From Pedobacter sp. KBS0701 (GTDB lineage Bacteria; Bacteroidota; Bacteroidia; Sphingobacteriales; Sphingobacteriaceae), in assembly GCF_005938645.2 (NCBI RefSeq), contig NZ_CP042171.1:3782001-3846000 (forward strand): DNA of 64,000 bases, given 5' to 3'. Within the stretch, counting starts at the first letter, position 1. Each line of letters starts with the position of its first letter. This document shows, piece after piece, positions 8,540-17,920 of the stretch. The translations under genes and the position numbers were made by a program. The notes beneath the pieces were generated by a model. The model had not been told where the DNA came from, made no database searches, and saw nothing but the letters and a program-made list of their open reading frames with translations.

Positions 8540-11230
8540 TTATTCTTCAGCATTAATGTTACTGTCCAATCTGCCTTTTTTTCCCCCAAACTGACTGAGG
8601 TTATAACTCAATGTTGCCTGTATAAAACGGCTGATAAACCTTGTTCTGTTCTCAGAAATGGAATTGTTGGTAATACTTGTGCTGAATAGTGCGCCCTGAT
8701 TAAATAAATCATTCGCCTGGACAGAGAAAAGTAATTTATTACCTTTCAGGAAAGAAGTATTCAATCCCATATTTACCAATAAAGGATTTCCGGCATATAA
8801 ACTATATCCGAAATTTAAACTTTTGGAAGCCGATGCGTTTATCCTAAAACGTTTACCGGGGATCCAGCTTGCACTTCCACTCAAGGCCACAACCTGCACA
8901 TTTTTAATGTTCTGGTTCATTACCGAATAGGTATTGGAACTGAAACTATAAGATGCACTGGTATTGAAAGCATATTTTTTCTGGTTGAGGTTAAATTTAA
9001 AAGCATTAGAAACATTAATGCCACTACTGCGGTTCAGCACATTATCGGTATAAAAAACATTGTGGCTGTAGGCAACAATCCCATTTATGGATAGGGAAAG
9101 TTTATTATCCAGCATCCTTTTGTTCAAAGAATAATTAGCACCGATATTATAGATGCCATTTACATTCTCGTAAGTGGTTTGCTGTTTCAAACTGTTTAGC
9201 GTATCCCGAAGAAAAACCGTATTGCTTACCACACTGTTGATGGCAAAACTGCCCGATAAGCCTGCCATAATGCTCAGGCCCGATTTAAGCCCAAATTTAT
9301 TATAGCTTAAATCAGCGGTGTGACTTGATGTTGCTTTAAGATCCGGGTTGCCGATAATCAGGTTTTGCACATCGTTATTGTTCCTCACAGGCTGCAGTTT
9401 GTTAAAATCGGGTGAGGCGGTATAGCCATTGTAACCAAAAGTCAGGTTTCCGTTATCTTTAATCTGATAGCTCAAATTGGCCGAAGGAGAAAAATTTAAC
9501 TGATAGTTTTTAAGTTCTTGTCCCGTATTCTGGTACTTTCCAATGATGATACTCGGCGAAAAATTTAGCCCAAAATTATAGCTGATCCGGTTGCTGTTGG
9601 TATTATAACCGATGCTGATGTTCTGGTTTATGAAATTGGATACATAATCCTGTCCCAGCGAATCGACCACAAAACTATTTCCCAAAGGATTGGTAACCGT
9701 TGTAGTTTGCAAGTTGCGGCTTCTGCTTACTGAAAAGCGGTAGGAAAAATTGATAAAACTGTATCCACTACTATCATCTGTCTTTTTTAAGGAGTTTGAA
9801 AACTGGATATTTCCGCCGAAGTTAGAATTTGAGGTATTGTTATCTACCAAACGGTTTAATAATGAATCTTTAACCAATACATTAGTGGTTTCGTTGTAGT
9901 AACGGATGATATCGTTAATGGTACTGTTACTGTTTCCGGCACTGCTGCCAAAATTGAAACCCATAGAAAGCGACCGCTTGTTATTAGCCAAACGCCGCGA
10001 CCAGTTGATGCTTCCGTTAAGATCTGGATTGCTATTGCGGGAACCTGAATTGGAATTAAGGTCCTGCTTGATATAGCCTGTTTTATTAGAGGTAGAAAAA
10101 GCATCGTTCCTGGTATCAGCCAAAGAGCCAGCCAAAGAAGCATTAAAATAATTCTTTTTTGTAGCGCCGTTTAACCCCAGGTTAATGTTATTGGTCAGCG
10201 ATTTGGAGTTATTGGCACTTTCCCTTAAGTCGTTGATGGTTCCCTGCGGATTAAATGTTTCAACGTAATTACTCTGAATAGATTTACTGGTTCCGTTACT
10301 GAAATCATAACTGCCATTAACACTAAATTCTTTCGATATTTTATCTCTGATATTACCTTTTAAGGCTCCATTATTCAATTGAGCAAACTCATTATTGGTA
10401 ATGCCGTAGCGACCGCCAAAACCAATCTGTTTTGTTTTTTTCCATATACTACCGTTGGTTCCCAGGTTATGCGCATTATTGGTGGCAGAATTCACACTCA
10501 TTCCCCCAAAAACGCCCTTATCCATACCAGGCTTGGTAACCAGGTTCAGCATTTTTTGAGGAGTACCGGTTTTAATCCCGGTAAAATTAGCTTCATCACC
10601 ATAATCATCAATTACCTGTAGCTTGGCAATAATATCTGCCGGTAACTGCCTGATGTAATCTTCTACATTGCTGGTAAAAAAATCTTCGCCGTTAACCCGC
10701 AGCTTGGTCATTTTTTTCCCCATTGCCGTAACAGCGCCTTTATCATCAACCTCAATGCCCTGTAACTGCTTTAAAAGATCTTCAACCTTGTCGTTTTCCC
10801 TAATGGTATAGGCTCCTGCATTGTATTCTATAGTATCTTTTTTAATTTTAATGGGATCAACCTTTACTTTAACCTCTACATCATTGAGGCGGATACTTTC
10901 CGTTTTGAGCATAATCGGATCCAGATCGGAACTTTTTTTCGAAGATTCGATCTTGTAGAATGATGCGTAAGGCTTGTAGCCTAACGCAGTAATAGAAAGA
11001 TAGAACTTATTTCGGATTACCTTTGTAAACACAAAGTTTCCCTTCGCATCAGAATTTGAGCGGAGGGTATCCTGATCGGTAATCAATCTGATATTTGCGC
11101 CTTCAACAGGCTTCTTCAAAGAATCGATTACATTACCACTTATTTTAAACTGAGACTGAGCGAGAGCGTTAAAGGAAAATGTGATCAGTATAAAAAATAA
11201 TAAAAAGCATAAATTATTGCTTTTTCTCAT
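8540..11230 (-). CDS. TonB-dependent-receptor-like outer membrane beta-barrel protein
   Basis: 896 residues from the ATG at 11230, chosen over the ATG at 11263 because it puts the signal peptide (MRKSNNLCFLLFF...NALAQ) at the N-terminus. A carboxypeptidase-regulatory-like domain (about 25-105) is followed by a short plug region (KVEDLLKQLQGIEVDDKG, LRVNGEDFF) and a long Asn/Ser-rich barrel of the OMP_b-brl_3 type. Such proteins lack the classic SusC features and have no SusD partner; their cargo is generally unknown. The start overlaps the end of the DUF1456 gene by 17 bases, implying translational coupling. Confidence 0.88.
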   Translation of the reverse strand: MRKSNNLCFLLFFILITFSFNALAQSQFKISGNVIDSLKKPVEGANIRLITDQDTLRSNSDAKGNFVFTKVIRNKFYLSITALGYKPYASFYKIESSKKSSDLDPIMLKTESIRLNDVEVKVKVDPIKIKKDTIEYNAGAYTIRENDKVEDLLKQLQGIEVDDKGAVTAMGKKMTKLRVNGEDFFTSNVEDYIRQLPADIIAKLQVIDDYGDEANFTGIKTGTPQKMLNLVTKPGMDKGVFGGMSVNSATNNAHNLGTNGSIWKKTKQIGFGGRYGITNNEFAQLNNGALKGNIRDKISKEFSVNGSYDFSNGTSKSIQSNYVETFNPQGTINDLRESANNSKSLTNNINLGLNGATKKNYFNASLAGSLADTRNDAFSTSNKTGYIKQDLNSNSGSRNSNPDLNGSINWSRRLANNKRSLSMGFNFGSSAGNSNSTINDIIRYYNETTNVLVKDSLLNRLVDNNTSNSNFGGNIQFSNSLKKTDDSSGYSFINFSYRFSVSRSRNLQTTTVTNPLGNSFVVDSLGQDYVSNFINQNISIGYNTNSNRISYNFGLNFSPSIIIGKYQNTGQELKNYQLNFSPSANLSYQIKDNGNLTFGYNGYTASPDFNKLQPVRNNNDVQNLIIGNPDLKATSSHTADLSYNKFGLKSGLSIMAGLSGSFAINSVVSNTVFLRDTLNSLKQQTTYENVNGIYNIGANYSLNKRMLDNKLSLSINGIVAYSHNVFYTDNVLNRSSGINVSNAFKFNLNQKKYAFNTSASYSFSSNTYSVMNQNIKNVQVVALSGSASWIPGKRFRINASASKSLNFGYSLYAGNPLLVNMGLNTSFLKGNKLLFSVQANDLFNQGALFSTSITNNSISENRTRFISRFIQATLSYNLSQFGGKKGRLDSNINAEE

Positions 11231-11447
11231 CCCTCGGACCTCTTTTATAAATAACAAGACCATTTAAAAAATTACGCAGGATCTGATCGCCGCAAGGTTT
11301 AAAATTCTCGTGGTCTTCGTTTCTGAAAATATCGCCCAGCTCTGCCTTTGTCACTTTAAACCCAACTAAATCGCAGATGGTAATAATATCTTCTGTTTTT
11401 AATGATAAGGCTACTCTCAGTTTTTTTAATATATCGTTGTTGCTCAT
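11214..11447 (-). CDS. DUF1456 family protein, single repeat
   Basis: 77 residues. The pattern MSNNDILKKLRVAL, a middle VGFKVTKAELGDIFR, and ILRNFLNGLVIYKRG is that of the DUF1456 (YehS) domain. E. coli YehS and most homologues carry two such repeats (about 150 residues); this one has only one, closest to the second repeat. It is not obviously broken, since it ends in a natural charged tail. It overlaps the start of the large outer-membrane barrel gene by 17 bases. Its biochemical function is unknown. Confidence 0.82.
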   Translation of the reverse strand: MSNNDILKKLRVALSLKTEDIITICDLVGFKVTKAELGDIFRNEDHENFKPCGDQILRNFLNGLVIYKRGPRDEKKQ

Positions 11448-11560
11448 TGCTAATTGTAAGAATTATAATGTTGGAATATTTTAATGTTGCAAAATGCTTA
11501 AAATTTTTGATTTTGCTATCCAGACTTCCGACTGCGGACTCCGGACTTCAGACTTATCTT

Positions 11561-12865
11561 CTAACTTGCTATCTCTAATTTAAGTTTCTTTCCTTTAATT
11601 TTTTCGCCGTTTAGTTTTTTTAACAATTGAGTTATCTTACTTCTTTTTACAGCTACATAACTGGTTGTATCTTTAACTTCTATCAGTCCTAAATCATCTT
11701 TTACCAAATCTCCTTTTTGTAAAAACAGACCCACAATGTCAATTTTATTAATTTTATCTTTCTTACCATGCGCCAGGTATAAGGTTACCCAATCACTCTC
11801 TTGTGGTAAAACATATTGGTCTTCCAAAACTTCCTCGTCGATATCATCAGGCAGGTATTTGTAGTTTTCTTCGCTGGTTAAAATGGCGTAGGCTGTCCCT
11901 TTTGCATGCATGCGTGCCGTGCGACCATTGCGGTGAATATAAGCGTCTTCGGTGTAGGGTAATTGATAGTGCACAATATGTTCCACTTCCGGGATATCGA
12001 GACCACGTGCTGCCAGATCTGTTGTAATTAAAATCCGATGGCTACCATTTCTAAATTTAAGCAATGCCTTTTCCCGATCAAATTGCTCCATTCCACCATG
12101 AAAAACATCGTGACCTAAACCATTCTCGAATAGTAAATCACTTATCCGGTCTACCGTTTCCCTGTGGTTACAGAATACCAATGTATTTTTATTGCCTATT
12201 TTACTCAATAATCTGAATAGGTAATCTAACTTGTCGGCTGCAGGTACTGTTATTTTTTTGAGCTTTAGATCTGGTTTTGCTTCGATATTCTTCGAAAAAT
12301 CGACTTCAACCGGCGTCTTGATTTTAACAAAACCAGGAATCTCTTCCATTTTGGTTGCTGAAGTTAATATCCGTTGCTTTAAAGAAAGTAACGACCCGAT
12401 GATATAAGACATATCATTTTCAAAGCCGAACTCCAGCGCCTTATCAAATTCATCCAAAACCAAAGTTTCGATAAAAGATTCGTCAAAGTTCTGATGTTCC
12501 AGATGATAAGCGATCCTGCCTGGCGTGCCGATCAAAACCGCAGGAGGATGGGCAAGGTTATTTTTTTCGATTCTTACCGCATGGCCTCCATAACAGCAGT
12601 TTACCTTAAACGAAGTGCCCATTTGTTTAAAAACCTGCTCAATTTGAAGTGCAAGTTCTCTTGAAGGGACCAGAATCAAAGCCTGTACGCCTTTCACTCC
12701 GGTTTTTAAATTAGAAAGTAATGGCAATAAAAAGGCCAACGTTTTCCCCGAACCCGTTGGCGCTATTAATATTACATCTTTACCAGTCTTAGCTGCTTTT
12801 ACAGAAGACTCCTGCATCTCATTAAGTGCAGAAATGTTTAATTTTTTTAAGGCATTTTCCATCAT
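11561..12865 (-). CDS. DEAD-box RNA helicase, DbpA-like
   Basis: 434 residues with the helicase motifs in order: APTGSGKT (35-42), PSREL (67-71), GTPGR (113-117), motif II as DEFD (138-141) instead of DEAD, SAT (169-171), TTDLAARGLD and HRNGRTAR (311-318). The C-terminal 75 residues (about 358-434) resemble the DbpA RNA-binding domain that guides DbpA to helix 92 of 23S rRNA, so a role in large-subunit assembly is likely. The N-terminal Q-motif region is short. A TACCTTTA box eight bases upstream of the ATG suggests a very short leader. Confidence 0.9.
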   Translation of the reverse strand: MMENALKKLNISALNEMQESSVKAAKTGKDVILIAPTGSGKTLAFLLPLLSNLKTGVKGVQALILVPSRELALQIEQVFKQMGTSFKVNCCYGGHAVRIEKNNLAHPPAVLIGTPGRIAYHLEHQNFDESFIETLVLDEFDKALEFGFENDMSYIIGSLLSLKQRILTSATKMEEIPGFVKIKTPVEVDFSKNIEAKPDLKLKKITVPAADKLDYLFRLLSKIGNKNTLVFCNHRETVDRISDLLFENGLGHDVFHGGMEQFDREKALLKFRNGSHRILITTDLAARGLDIPEVEHIVHYQLPYTEDAYIHRNGRTARMHAKGTAYAILTSEENYKYLPDDIDEEVLEDQYVLPQESDWVTLYLAHGKKDKINKIDIVGLFLQKGDLVKDDLGLIEVKDTTSYVAVKRSKITQLLKKLNGEKIKGKKLKLEIAS

Positions 12866-12872
12866 TCCGCCA

Positions 12873-12880
12873 TAAAGGTA
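12873..12880 (-). promoter_or_regulatory. Candidate -7 promoter box of the helicase gene
   Basis: On the minus strand this reads TACCTTTA, one base from the TAnnTTTG consensus, and ends 7 bases before the ATG at 12865. No TTG element is seen at the expected upstream distance, so support is moderate. Confidence 0.35.
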
Positions 12881-12915
12881 ATCATTTCTCTTCAGGGCGA
12901 AAACGGTAGCCTTAG

Positions 12916-13134
12916 TTAGGATTTTAAAAATCTGCTCCGCAGCTTCCGAAGAGTAGAAAAGTTGAGTCTTTTGTCAAGCAACATTAACATGCTGCCGCGT
13001 TTAGACATTGAAGATAATACCTTTTCATTGACGGCATCAACCGAAGATAATATTTTGTCTGCCAGTTCATCTACAAATTTATTCGCTCTGCTATTTTGTA
13101 ATAACTGAAGCTCTTGAATTAACTCTGCTCTCAT
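12916..13134 (-). CDS. Small helical protein of unknown function
   Basis: 72 residues, rich in Leu, Lys, Arg and Ser, without a signal peptide or membrane segment; probably an all-helical cytosolic protein. It lies 50 bases upstream of the helicase gene in the same direction. I do not recognise a family. Its composition, ATG start and lack of overlap with other genes support it as real. Confidence 0.55.
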   Translation of the reverse strand: MRAELIQELQLLQNSRANKFVDELADKILSSVDAVNEKVLSSMSKRGSMLMLLDKRLNFSTLRKLRSRFLKS

Positions 13135-13347
13135 AATTAAGAATTTTAATGAATGTATTAATATTAACGGACCGAATAATAATTTGTTTCAACAAATTAG
13201 AAGTTCATTCAAACTATTATTAGTAACTTGTTGATAACTAACTTTTTGTTAGCAAATAAACAATCTTGGCTTAACACATATTTAATTTTTAGCGCTTATT
13301 TTTATAAAAACCTGATTACCATTCGTTAACCTCAAAAAATACAGTGT

Positions 13348-13821
13348 ATGACATGGAAAAAATTTAGTGGTGAAATTATTCAATCTTCAATTCTGGAAGA
13401 AGTAGAAAATGCGATTATCAGAGAAAGTGAAAACGGCTTTAAACTTAAAGTTTGCATTGGTACAGATTCGCAGGTAAAAGGTTCAGTAACCGATTTTGCG
13501 ACCGTAATTGTGCTGTTAAGAGAGCATCATGGCGGTTTTATGTACATCCATCAGGAAAAGAGTACACAGCAGGTAAGCATCAAAGAAAGAATGTTAATGG
13601 AAGTACAGAAATCAATCGAAACTGCTTATTCCATTTGCGATTTACTTGACATTTACGATGTGGCTTTAGAAGTACATGCTGATATCAATACCAGTCCATC
13701 CTTTAAGTCGAACAAAGCGCTAAATGATGCCATGGGGTATATCTTAAGCATGGGCTTTATTTTTAAGGCTAAACCGGAAGCATTTGCCAGTTCAACCTGT
13801 GCGGATAAGATGGTGCATTAG
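13348..13821 (+). CDS. Ribonuclease H-like YkuK family protein (DUF458)
   Basis: 157 residues. The opening beta strand VCIGTDSQ supplies the first acidic residue of an RNase H-like fold, and EVHADINTSPSFKSNK with its two acidic residues is the signature of the YkuK/DUF458 family. In B. subtilis YkuK is predicted to be a nuclease of this fold; the substrate is unproven. It is transcribed away from the small protein at 12916-13134 across a 213-base AT-rich gap and appears monocistronic. Confidence 0.87.
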   Translation: MTWKKFSGEIIQSSILEEVENAIIRESENGFKLKVCIGTDSQVKGSVTDFATVIVLLREHHGGFMYIHQEKSTQQVSIKERMLMEVQKSIETAYSICDLLDIYDVALEVHADINTSPSFKSNKALNDAMGYILSMGFIFKAKPEAFASSTCADKMVH

Positions 13822-13918
13822 GATGGAAGATTTGGGATGGAGTTAGTCCGGAAGTCCGAGGTCAGAGGTCCGAAGCCAAGCACATTCATTCCCCAACATC
13901 GTGGAGCTAAACATCAGT

Positions 13919-14003
13919 TATTGTCAGTCTGAACCTGTCGAAAACTTTTTATGGTTGAAAAAAAACAACTTGTCCTTCGACAAACTACTATTGACAGACT
14001 CCA
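13919..14003. repeat. Palindromic repeat, TCGACA family
   Basis: Outer arms TTGTCAGTCTGA and TTGACAGACTCC flank inner arms CCTGTCGAA and TTCGACAA. The right half (TCCTTCGACAA...TTGACAGACTCC) is almost identical to 27663-27692. Confidence 0.72.
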
Positions 14004-14013
14004 AAAGAATGGT

Positions 14014-14112
14014 CAGTCATCTGGACTGAAGCGCAGCGCAATGGAGAGATCTATCTAGGCAGATTTTGCTGCGCAGAGCCTTCAGGTACTCAATTGCGTT
14101 GCACTATGCTCG
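14014..14112. repeat. Palindromic repeat, GTCATCTGGACTGAAGCGCA family
   Basis: Contains GAAGCGCAGCGCAATGGAGAG followed by an imperfect mirror (TGCTGCGCAG). The same words, in the opposite orientation, occur in the element at 54582-54725. Confidence 0.62.
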
Positions 14113-14300
14113 AAATAATAATTTGAAAGAATTTTTACGAGTAGATTTATTACTGTCATTTATATTCATTTTTATAAAATGAATTGTTTCTGGATTCCAA
14201 TCTTCTCGGGAATGACGAATCTATAGCGGCTTTTCCTTGCAAACTTTGCGGTTAAACCCAACAAAACCGCATCTCTGTTGTTGTAATTTAAAACAAGCAC

Positions 14301-14768
14301 TTGAAAACTTATAGATTAGAATTTACGCAGAAACTTCCGATAGGGTTAGATACCGCATGGGACTTTTTCTCTTCTCCCTTAAACCTGGCAGAAATTACCC
14401 CAAAAGATATGACTTTTGATGTTACCTCGCCAAATATGGCCAACACCAAAATGTATCCGGGTTTAATTATTACTTACAAAGTCTCTCCTCTTTTTGGAAT
14501 TAAGTTAAGTTGGGTAACCGAAATTACACATGTTAAGGATAAAGAATATTTTATTGACGAACAGCGTTTCGGCCCATTTGCTTTCTGGCACCATCAACAC
14601 CATTTCGAAAAAATAGACGGAGGCGTTTTAATGCACGATACTTTACACTATAGCATAGGTTGGGGACCGATTGGCACCATCGCAAATGCGGTAATCGTGA
14701 ATAATAAAATTAACGAAATTTTTAAGTTCCGTTATCAGAAAGTTGAAGAACTTTTCGGTAAGTTTTAA
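14301..14768 (+). CDS. SRPBCC-fold (START/Bet v 1-like) ligand-binding protein
   Basis: 155 residues. The start is the TTG at 14301: an in-frame stop sits 12 bases upstream and no ATG is suitably placed. The sequence opens with a beta strand, then DTAWDFFSSPLNLAEITP, the usual SRPBCC helix, and contains FWHHQHHFEKIDGGVLMHDTLHY, the strand pattern of the cell-division-inhibitor/YfcH-associated SRPBCC group. These proteins bind hydrophobic ligands in a helix-grip fold. It ends 9 bases from the stop of the convergent DUF4468 gene. Confidence 0.85.
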   Translation: MKTYRLEFTQKLPIGLDTAWDFFSSPLNLAEITPKDMTFDVTSPNMANTKMYPGLIITYKVSPLFGIKLSWVTEITHVKDKEYFIDEQRFGPFAFWHHQHHFEKIDGGVLMHDTLHYSIGWGPIGTIANAVIVNNKINEIFKFRYQKVEELFGKF

Positions 14769-14777
14769 CCTAAAGCT

Positions 14778-15356
14778 TTACCATTTTTTGGTAGAAATGG
14801 TTTCAGTTTTCTTTTTGGCTTTCTCTACCCTATTGGTTGCTAAATACTTTTTAAAGTCATCTGCAAATTTATCTATTTTATTATAAGCGCTGTTAACCAT
14901 ATCCTTCCACGCACCCGCATTAAGTTTACCCGGGTTTCGCTCTAATGGGGTACCTATTTTAGTTGCGGCAACAAAATTTCCGTAACGGTCGCGCTGGTAT
15001 GGGATATACAACAGATCAGTTAACCAAAACCGGTATTTTCCATTACGGGCTTCAAAAACAAAATTGTAGCTGATTTCTCCACTTGGATGGCCGGCGACTA
15101 AGATGGTCTTGTCGATCACCATAGTTCCTTTGGCCAAAATAGAGGTATCAGTAATGTGCTCAGCTTTCATCGATTTTTTATAGGTCACATTAACAAAAGA
15201 TTTAGCCCTTTGCAACAATGTATCTTTACTCAACGATTGAGAATCTACCACTCTATAGTAAATAAATTTACCGTTATCATCTTTAGCAAACTGTTTTTGC
15301 TGTGCAGAAAGATCAATTGAAAAGGCGACTAAAAAAAACAGGATAATGTATTTCAT
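14778..15356 (-). CDS. DUF4468 domain-containing secreted protein
   Basis: 192 residues with a signal peptide (about 1-18, ending DLSAQ). The body matches the DUF4468 pattern of Bacteroidota: an IxAKGTM-type strand, then GEISYNFVFEARNGKYRFWLTDL and a C-terminal helix, a TBP-like fold of unknown role. It is the last gene before the convergent SRPBCC gene and lies beyond the terminator of the porin gene, so it probably has its own promoter. Confidence 0.85.
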   Translation of the reverse strand: MKYIILFFLVAFSIDLSAQQKQFAKDDNGKFIYYRVVDSQSLSKDTLLQRAKSFVNVTYKKSMKAEHITDTSILAKGTMVIDKTILVAGHPSGEISYNFVFEARNGKYRFWLTDLLYIPYQRDRYGNFVAATKIGTPLERNPGKLNAGAWKDMVNSAYNKIDKFADDFKKYLATNRVEKAKKKTETISTKKW

Positions 15357-15395
15357 CAGAATGGATTAATGTACGAACTGAATATTAAAGATACT

Positions 15396-15429
15396 AAAAA
15401 GCCGCCCCGATTGTATACCGGAACGGCTT
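15396..15429 (-). terminator. Terminator of the amtB-porin unit
   Basis: An AAGCCG...CGGCTT stem with an inner CCG/CGG pair, read on the minus strand, ends in a T run (plus-strand A tract at about 15396). It lies 20 bases after the porin stop. Confidence 0.72.
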
Positions 15430-15448
15430 AATATTAAAATTTTATTCC

Positions 15449-16477
15449 TTAGAAAGCGTAAACTGCGGCTAAAGAGAACTGCCCTGCATTTGGAGCTAAA
15501 GCACCACTCTTGTTAAAGAAAGGTTTATCGCTATTGTGATCTAATCTTACCTCAGGGATAAAAGTTAAACCGCCCGATTTAACATTAGCAGTAAGCGTTA
15601 ACGCTGTAGTTGATGTAGCAGCAGTAGTACCGAAAGCTTTAGCTTTAAAATACTCTCCCCTTAAACCTATCGTAACGGCATCAGCTACGGCGTACTGAGG
15701 ATATAATGCAGCACCTGCATAACTTCCCTGTACCGAACTATCTTTAATATCATAATTAGCTGCATTTAAACCCAATTTAAATTTCTCTGTAATTTGATAT
15801 GAAGTAGTTAAATCCACAATAGTTCCGTATCCACCAAAACCAGCGCCAGATAAAGCATTGATGTAAGCTGTCCAGCCTTCAACCGGAGCAATCATTAACT
15901 GCCCACCAATAGCCGAAACACCTCGTGATGCACTATAAACATTCCAATCGTTAAATAAACCAGCCATTAAACTTACTTTATCGCTGAATTTATAAGTGGC
16001 TTTAATACCCGCATTCTGGAATGGACCGTTGGTAAATAAGTACGAAGTAGAATAGTTGAAGTTTCCAACTGGTGAGATTACCTCGTATCCAATAAATGTA
16101 CCCATATAACCTGCTGTCATTGAAAATTTATCGGTAAAATCATAATTTACATATAAGTTCTGAATATTGAATGATGAACCGTTAGCCGCAGCATCAGGGA
16201 TAGATTGCGATTGTCCTCTTGGACCAAAAGAAAGCTCTCCTACAAATGAGGCCTTACCTGTTTTTTTCTTCAAAGCAATATCAATCATACCTAATGATAC
16301 CGAGTTGTGATCTGTTACAAAAGATGTTTTTGCATTTAAAGGATTTTTAGCAAAGTCATATTTAAAATACGTATCTACCGACCCTGAAATTTCAAGTGGT
16401 GATGTTGTTGTGGTCTCCTGAGCCAGGGCACACGTCGTGCTGGCCATTGCAAAAATAGCGGTTAAAAGTTTCTTCAT
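15449..16477 (-). CDS. Outer membrane beta-barrel porin (BBP2-like)
   Basis: 342 residues with a signal peptide (ending ALAQ near residue 20), an N-terminal ISGSVDTYFKYDF strand and repeated short amphipathic strands ending in an aromatic residue (AAVYAF). This fits the BBP2 porin group. It begins 36 bases after the ammonium transporter stop, and a terminator follows, so the two genes form one unit. Its natural role is probably to pass ammonium or small nitrogen compounds across the outer membrane; that link is inferred from the operon only. Confidence 0.85.
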   Translation of the reverse strand: MKKLLTAIFAMASTTCALAQETTTTSPLEISGSVDTYFKYDFAKNPLNAKTSFVTDHNSVSLGMIDIALKKKTGKASFVGELSFGPRGQSQSIPDAAANGSSFNIQNLYVNYDFTDKFSMTAGYMGTFIGYEVISPVGNFNYSTSYLFTNGPFQNAGIKATYKFSDKVSLMAGLFNDWNVYSASRGVSAIGGQLMIAPVEGWTAYINALSGAGFGGYGTIVDLTTSYQITEKFKLGLNAANYDIKDSSVQGSYAGAALYPQYAVADAVTIGLRGEYFKAKAFGTTAATSTTALTLTANVKSGGLTFIPEVRLDHNSDKPFFNKSGALAPNAGQFSLAAVYAF

Positions 16478-16513
16478 GTTTGAGCTTGATTTGAGTTTAG
16501 ATATATAAAATCC

Positions 16514-17920
16514 TTAAGATATTGGTTCTGTTAGTGGACTGTTTTTTTCGATATAGATCGCTCTCTCCTCAACTAACAAGGTACCTTGAGAGTATTTCTC
16601 ATCATGTTGAGAAGCATCGAGACCTAGTTCTTCTTCTTCTTCAGAAACCCTGATTGGATTGATCAGATTTACCAGTTTGAAAATTACGAATGATACAACA
16701 AAACTGAATATGATTACAATCACCGCACCTTTTAATTGTGTGATAAAGAAAGCCGGGTTGCCATAAAATAAGCCATCAGCACCAGCAGCATTTACCGTTT
16801 TTGTAGCAAAAACACCAGTTAACAACATACCAACGATACCACCTACACCGTGGCAAGGGAAAACATCCAATGTATCATCTAAACTGGTTTTTTGTTTCCA
16901 TGAAACCACAAGATTGGAGATAACTGCGGCAATAGCCCCAATAAATATACTTGATGAAATACTTACAAAACCTGCACCTGGTGTAATGGCTACTAAACCA
17001 ACTACCGCCCCGATACAAAAGCCCAATACTGAAGGTTTTTTACCTCTTGCAACATCAAAGAACATCCAAGATAAACCGGCAGCACCTGCAGCGGTATTTG
17101 TAGTTAAAAATGCAGAAACAGCTAAACTACCTGCGCTTAATGCAGAACCGGCATTAAAACCGAACCAACCGAACCATAATAAACCAGTACCGATTAATAC
17201 ATAAGGGATATTAGCTGGCGGAACTTCTTTATGCTCTAAGTGAGATTTTCTACGCTTTAGCACCAATGCTCCTGCTAATGCAGCCATACCTGCAGAGATG
17301 TGCACTACGGTACCTCCTGCAAAGTCTAACACGCCCATTTTAAACAGGAAACCTTGTGGGTGCCATGTCCAGTGTGCTAACGGTGAGTAAACAAAAATGG
17401 CGAATAAAACAATAAACAAAATATAAGAAGTAAAACGGATCCGCTCTGCAACTGCTCCAACTACTAAACCTGGTGTAATGATGGCAAACATTAACTGAAA
17501 TACAGCAAATAAAGATAGCGGGATGGTTAAGTCTGATCCTCCCTGAAGATGTGGTGCTCCGGAATTTACGCCTTTAAAGAACAAAAACGTTGATGGGTTT
17601 CCGATGAAACCGCCGATAGTATCTCCGAAGGCTAAACTAAAACCTACTACTGTCCATAAAACCGTAATTACTCCTGCTGCTACCACACTTTTAATCATGG
17701 TAGACAATACATTTTTACGATGAACCATTCCACCATAAAAGAATGCAAGACCTGGAGTCATTAAAAACACTAGTGCAGCTGCGATTAATATAAACGCAAT
17801 GTCTGGTCCACTATATTTGCCTTCATCAAAATTAGGAAGAAGTGGAATAAATAGAGCGAAAATTGCGACAATCATCAATATCGCAAAAGGCGCGTACTGT
17901 TTAAAGGAGAATTTACCCAT
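16514..17920 (-). CDS. amtB: Ammonium transporter Amt
   Basis: 468 residues, about eleven transmembrane segments. The twin pore histidines are visible: His207 in VVHISAGM and His357 in CHGVGG. Other family features include the FFYGGMV segment after TM2 and GFNAGSAL. Instead of the more usual PII (glnK) gene, an outer-membrane porin follows directly. The cytosolic C-tail is longer than that of E. coli AmtB and Glu-rich at its start (SEEEEELG). The upstream region is a 347-base AT-rich gap. Confidence 0.96.
   Translation of the reverse strand: MGKFSFKQYAPFAILMIVAIFALFIPLLPNFDEGKYSGPDIAFILIAAALVFLMTPGLAFFYGGMVHRKNVLSTMIKSVVAAGVITVLWTVVGFSLAFGDTIGGFIGNPSTFLFFKGVNSGAPHLQGGSDLTIPLSLFAVFQLMFAIITPGLVVGAVAERIRFTSYILFIVLFAIFVYSPLAHWTWHPQGFLFKMGVLDFAGGTVVHISAGMAALAGALVLKRRKSHLEHKEVPPANIPYVLIGTGLLWFGWFGFNAGSALSAGSLAVSAFLTTNTAAGAAGLSWMFFDVARGKKPSVLGFCIGAVVGLVAITPGAGFVSISSSIFIGAIAAVISNLVVSWKQKTSLDDTLDVFPCHGVGGIVGMLLTGVFATKTVNAAGADGLFYGNPAFFITQLKGAVIVIIFSFVVSFVIFKLVNLINPIRVSEEEEELGLDASQHDEKYSQGTLLVEERAIYIEKNSPLTEPIS

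Larger units (their letters stand above)
13822..14300. other. Intergenic region filled with repeat elements
   Basis: No gene is visible in this 479-base gap. It contains a degenerate short array of GTCCGAGGTC type (13845-13877), a palindromic element of the TCGACA family (13919-14003), a second palindromic element (14014-14112), and a half-copy of the CGTCATTCCC family near 14190-14219. Confidence 0.6.
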
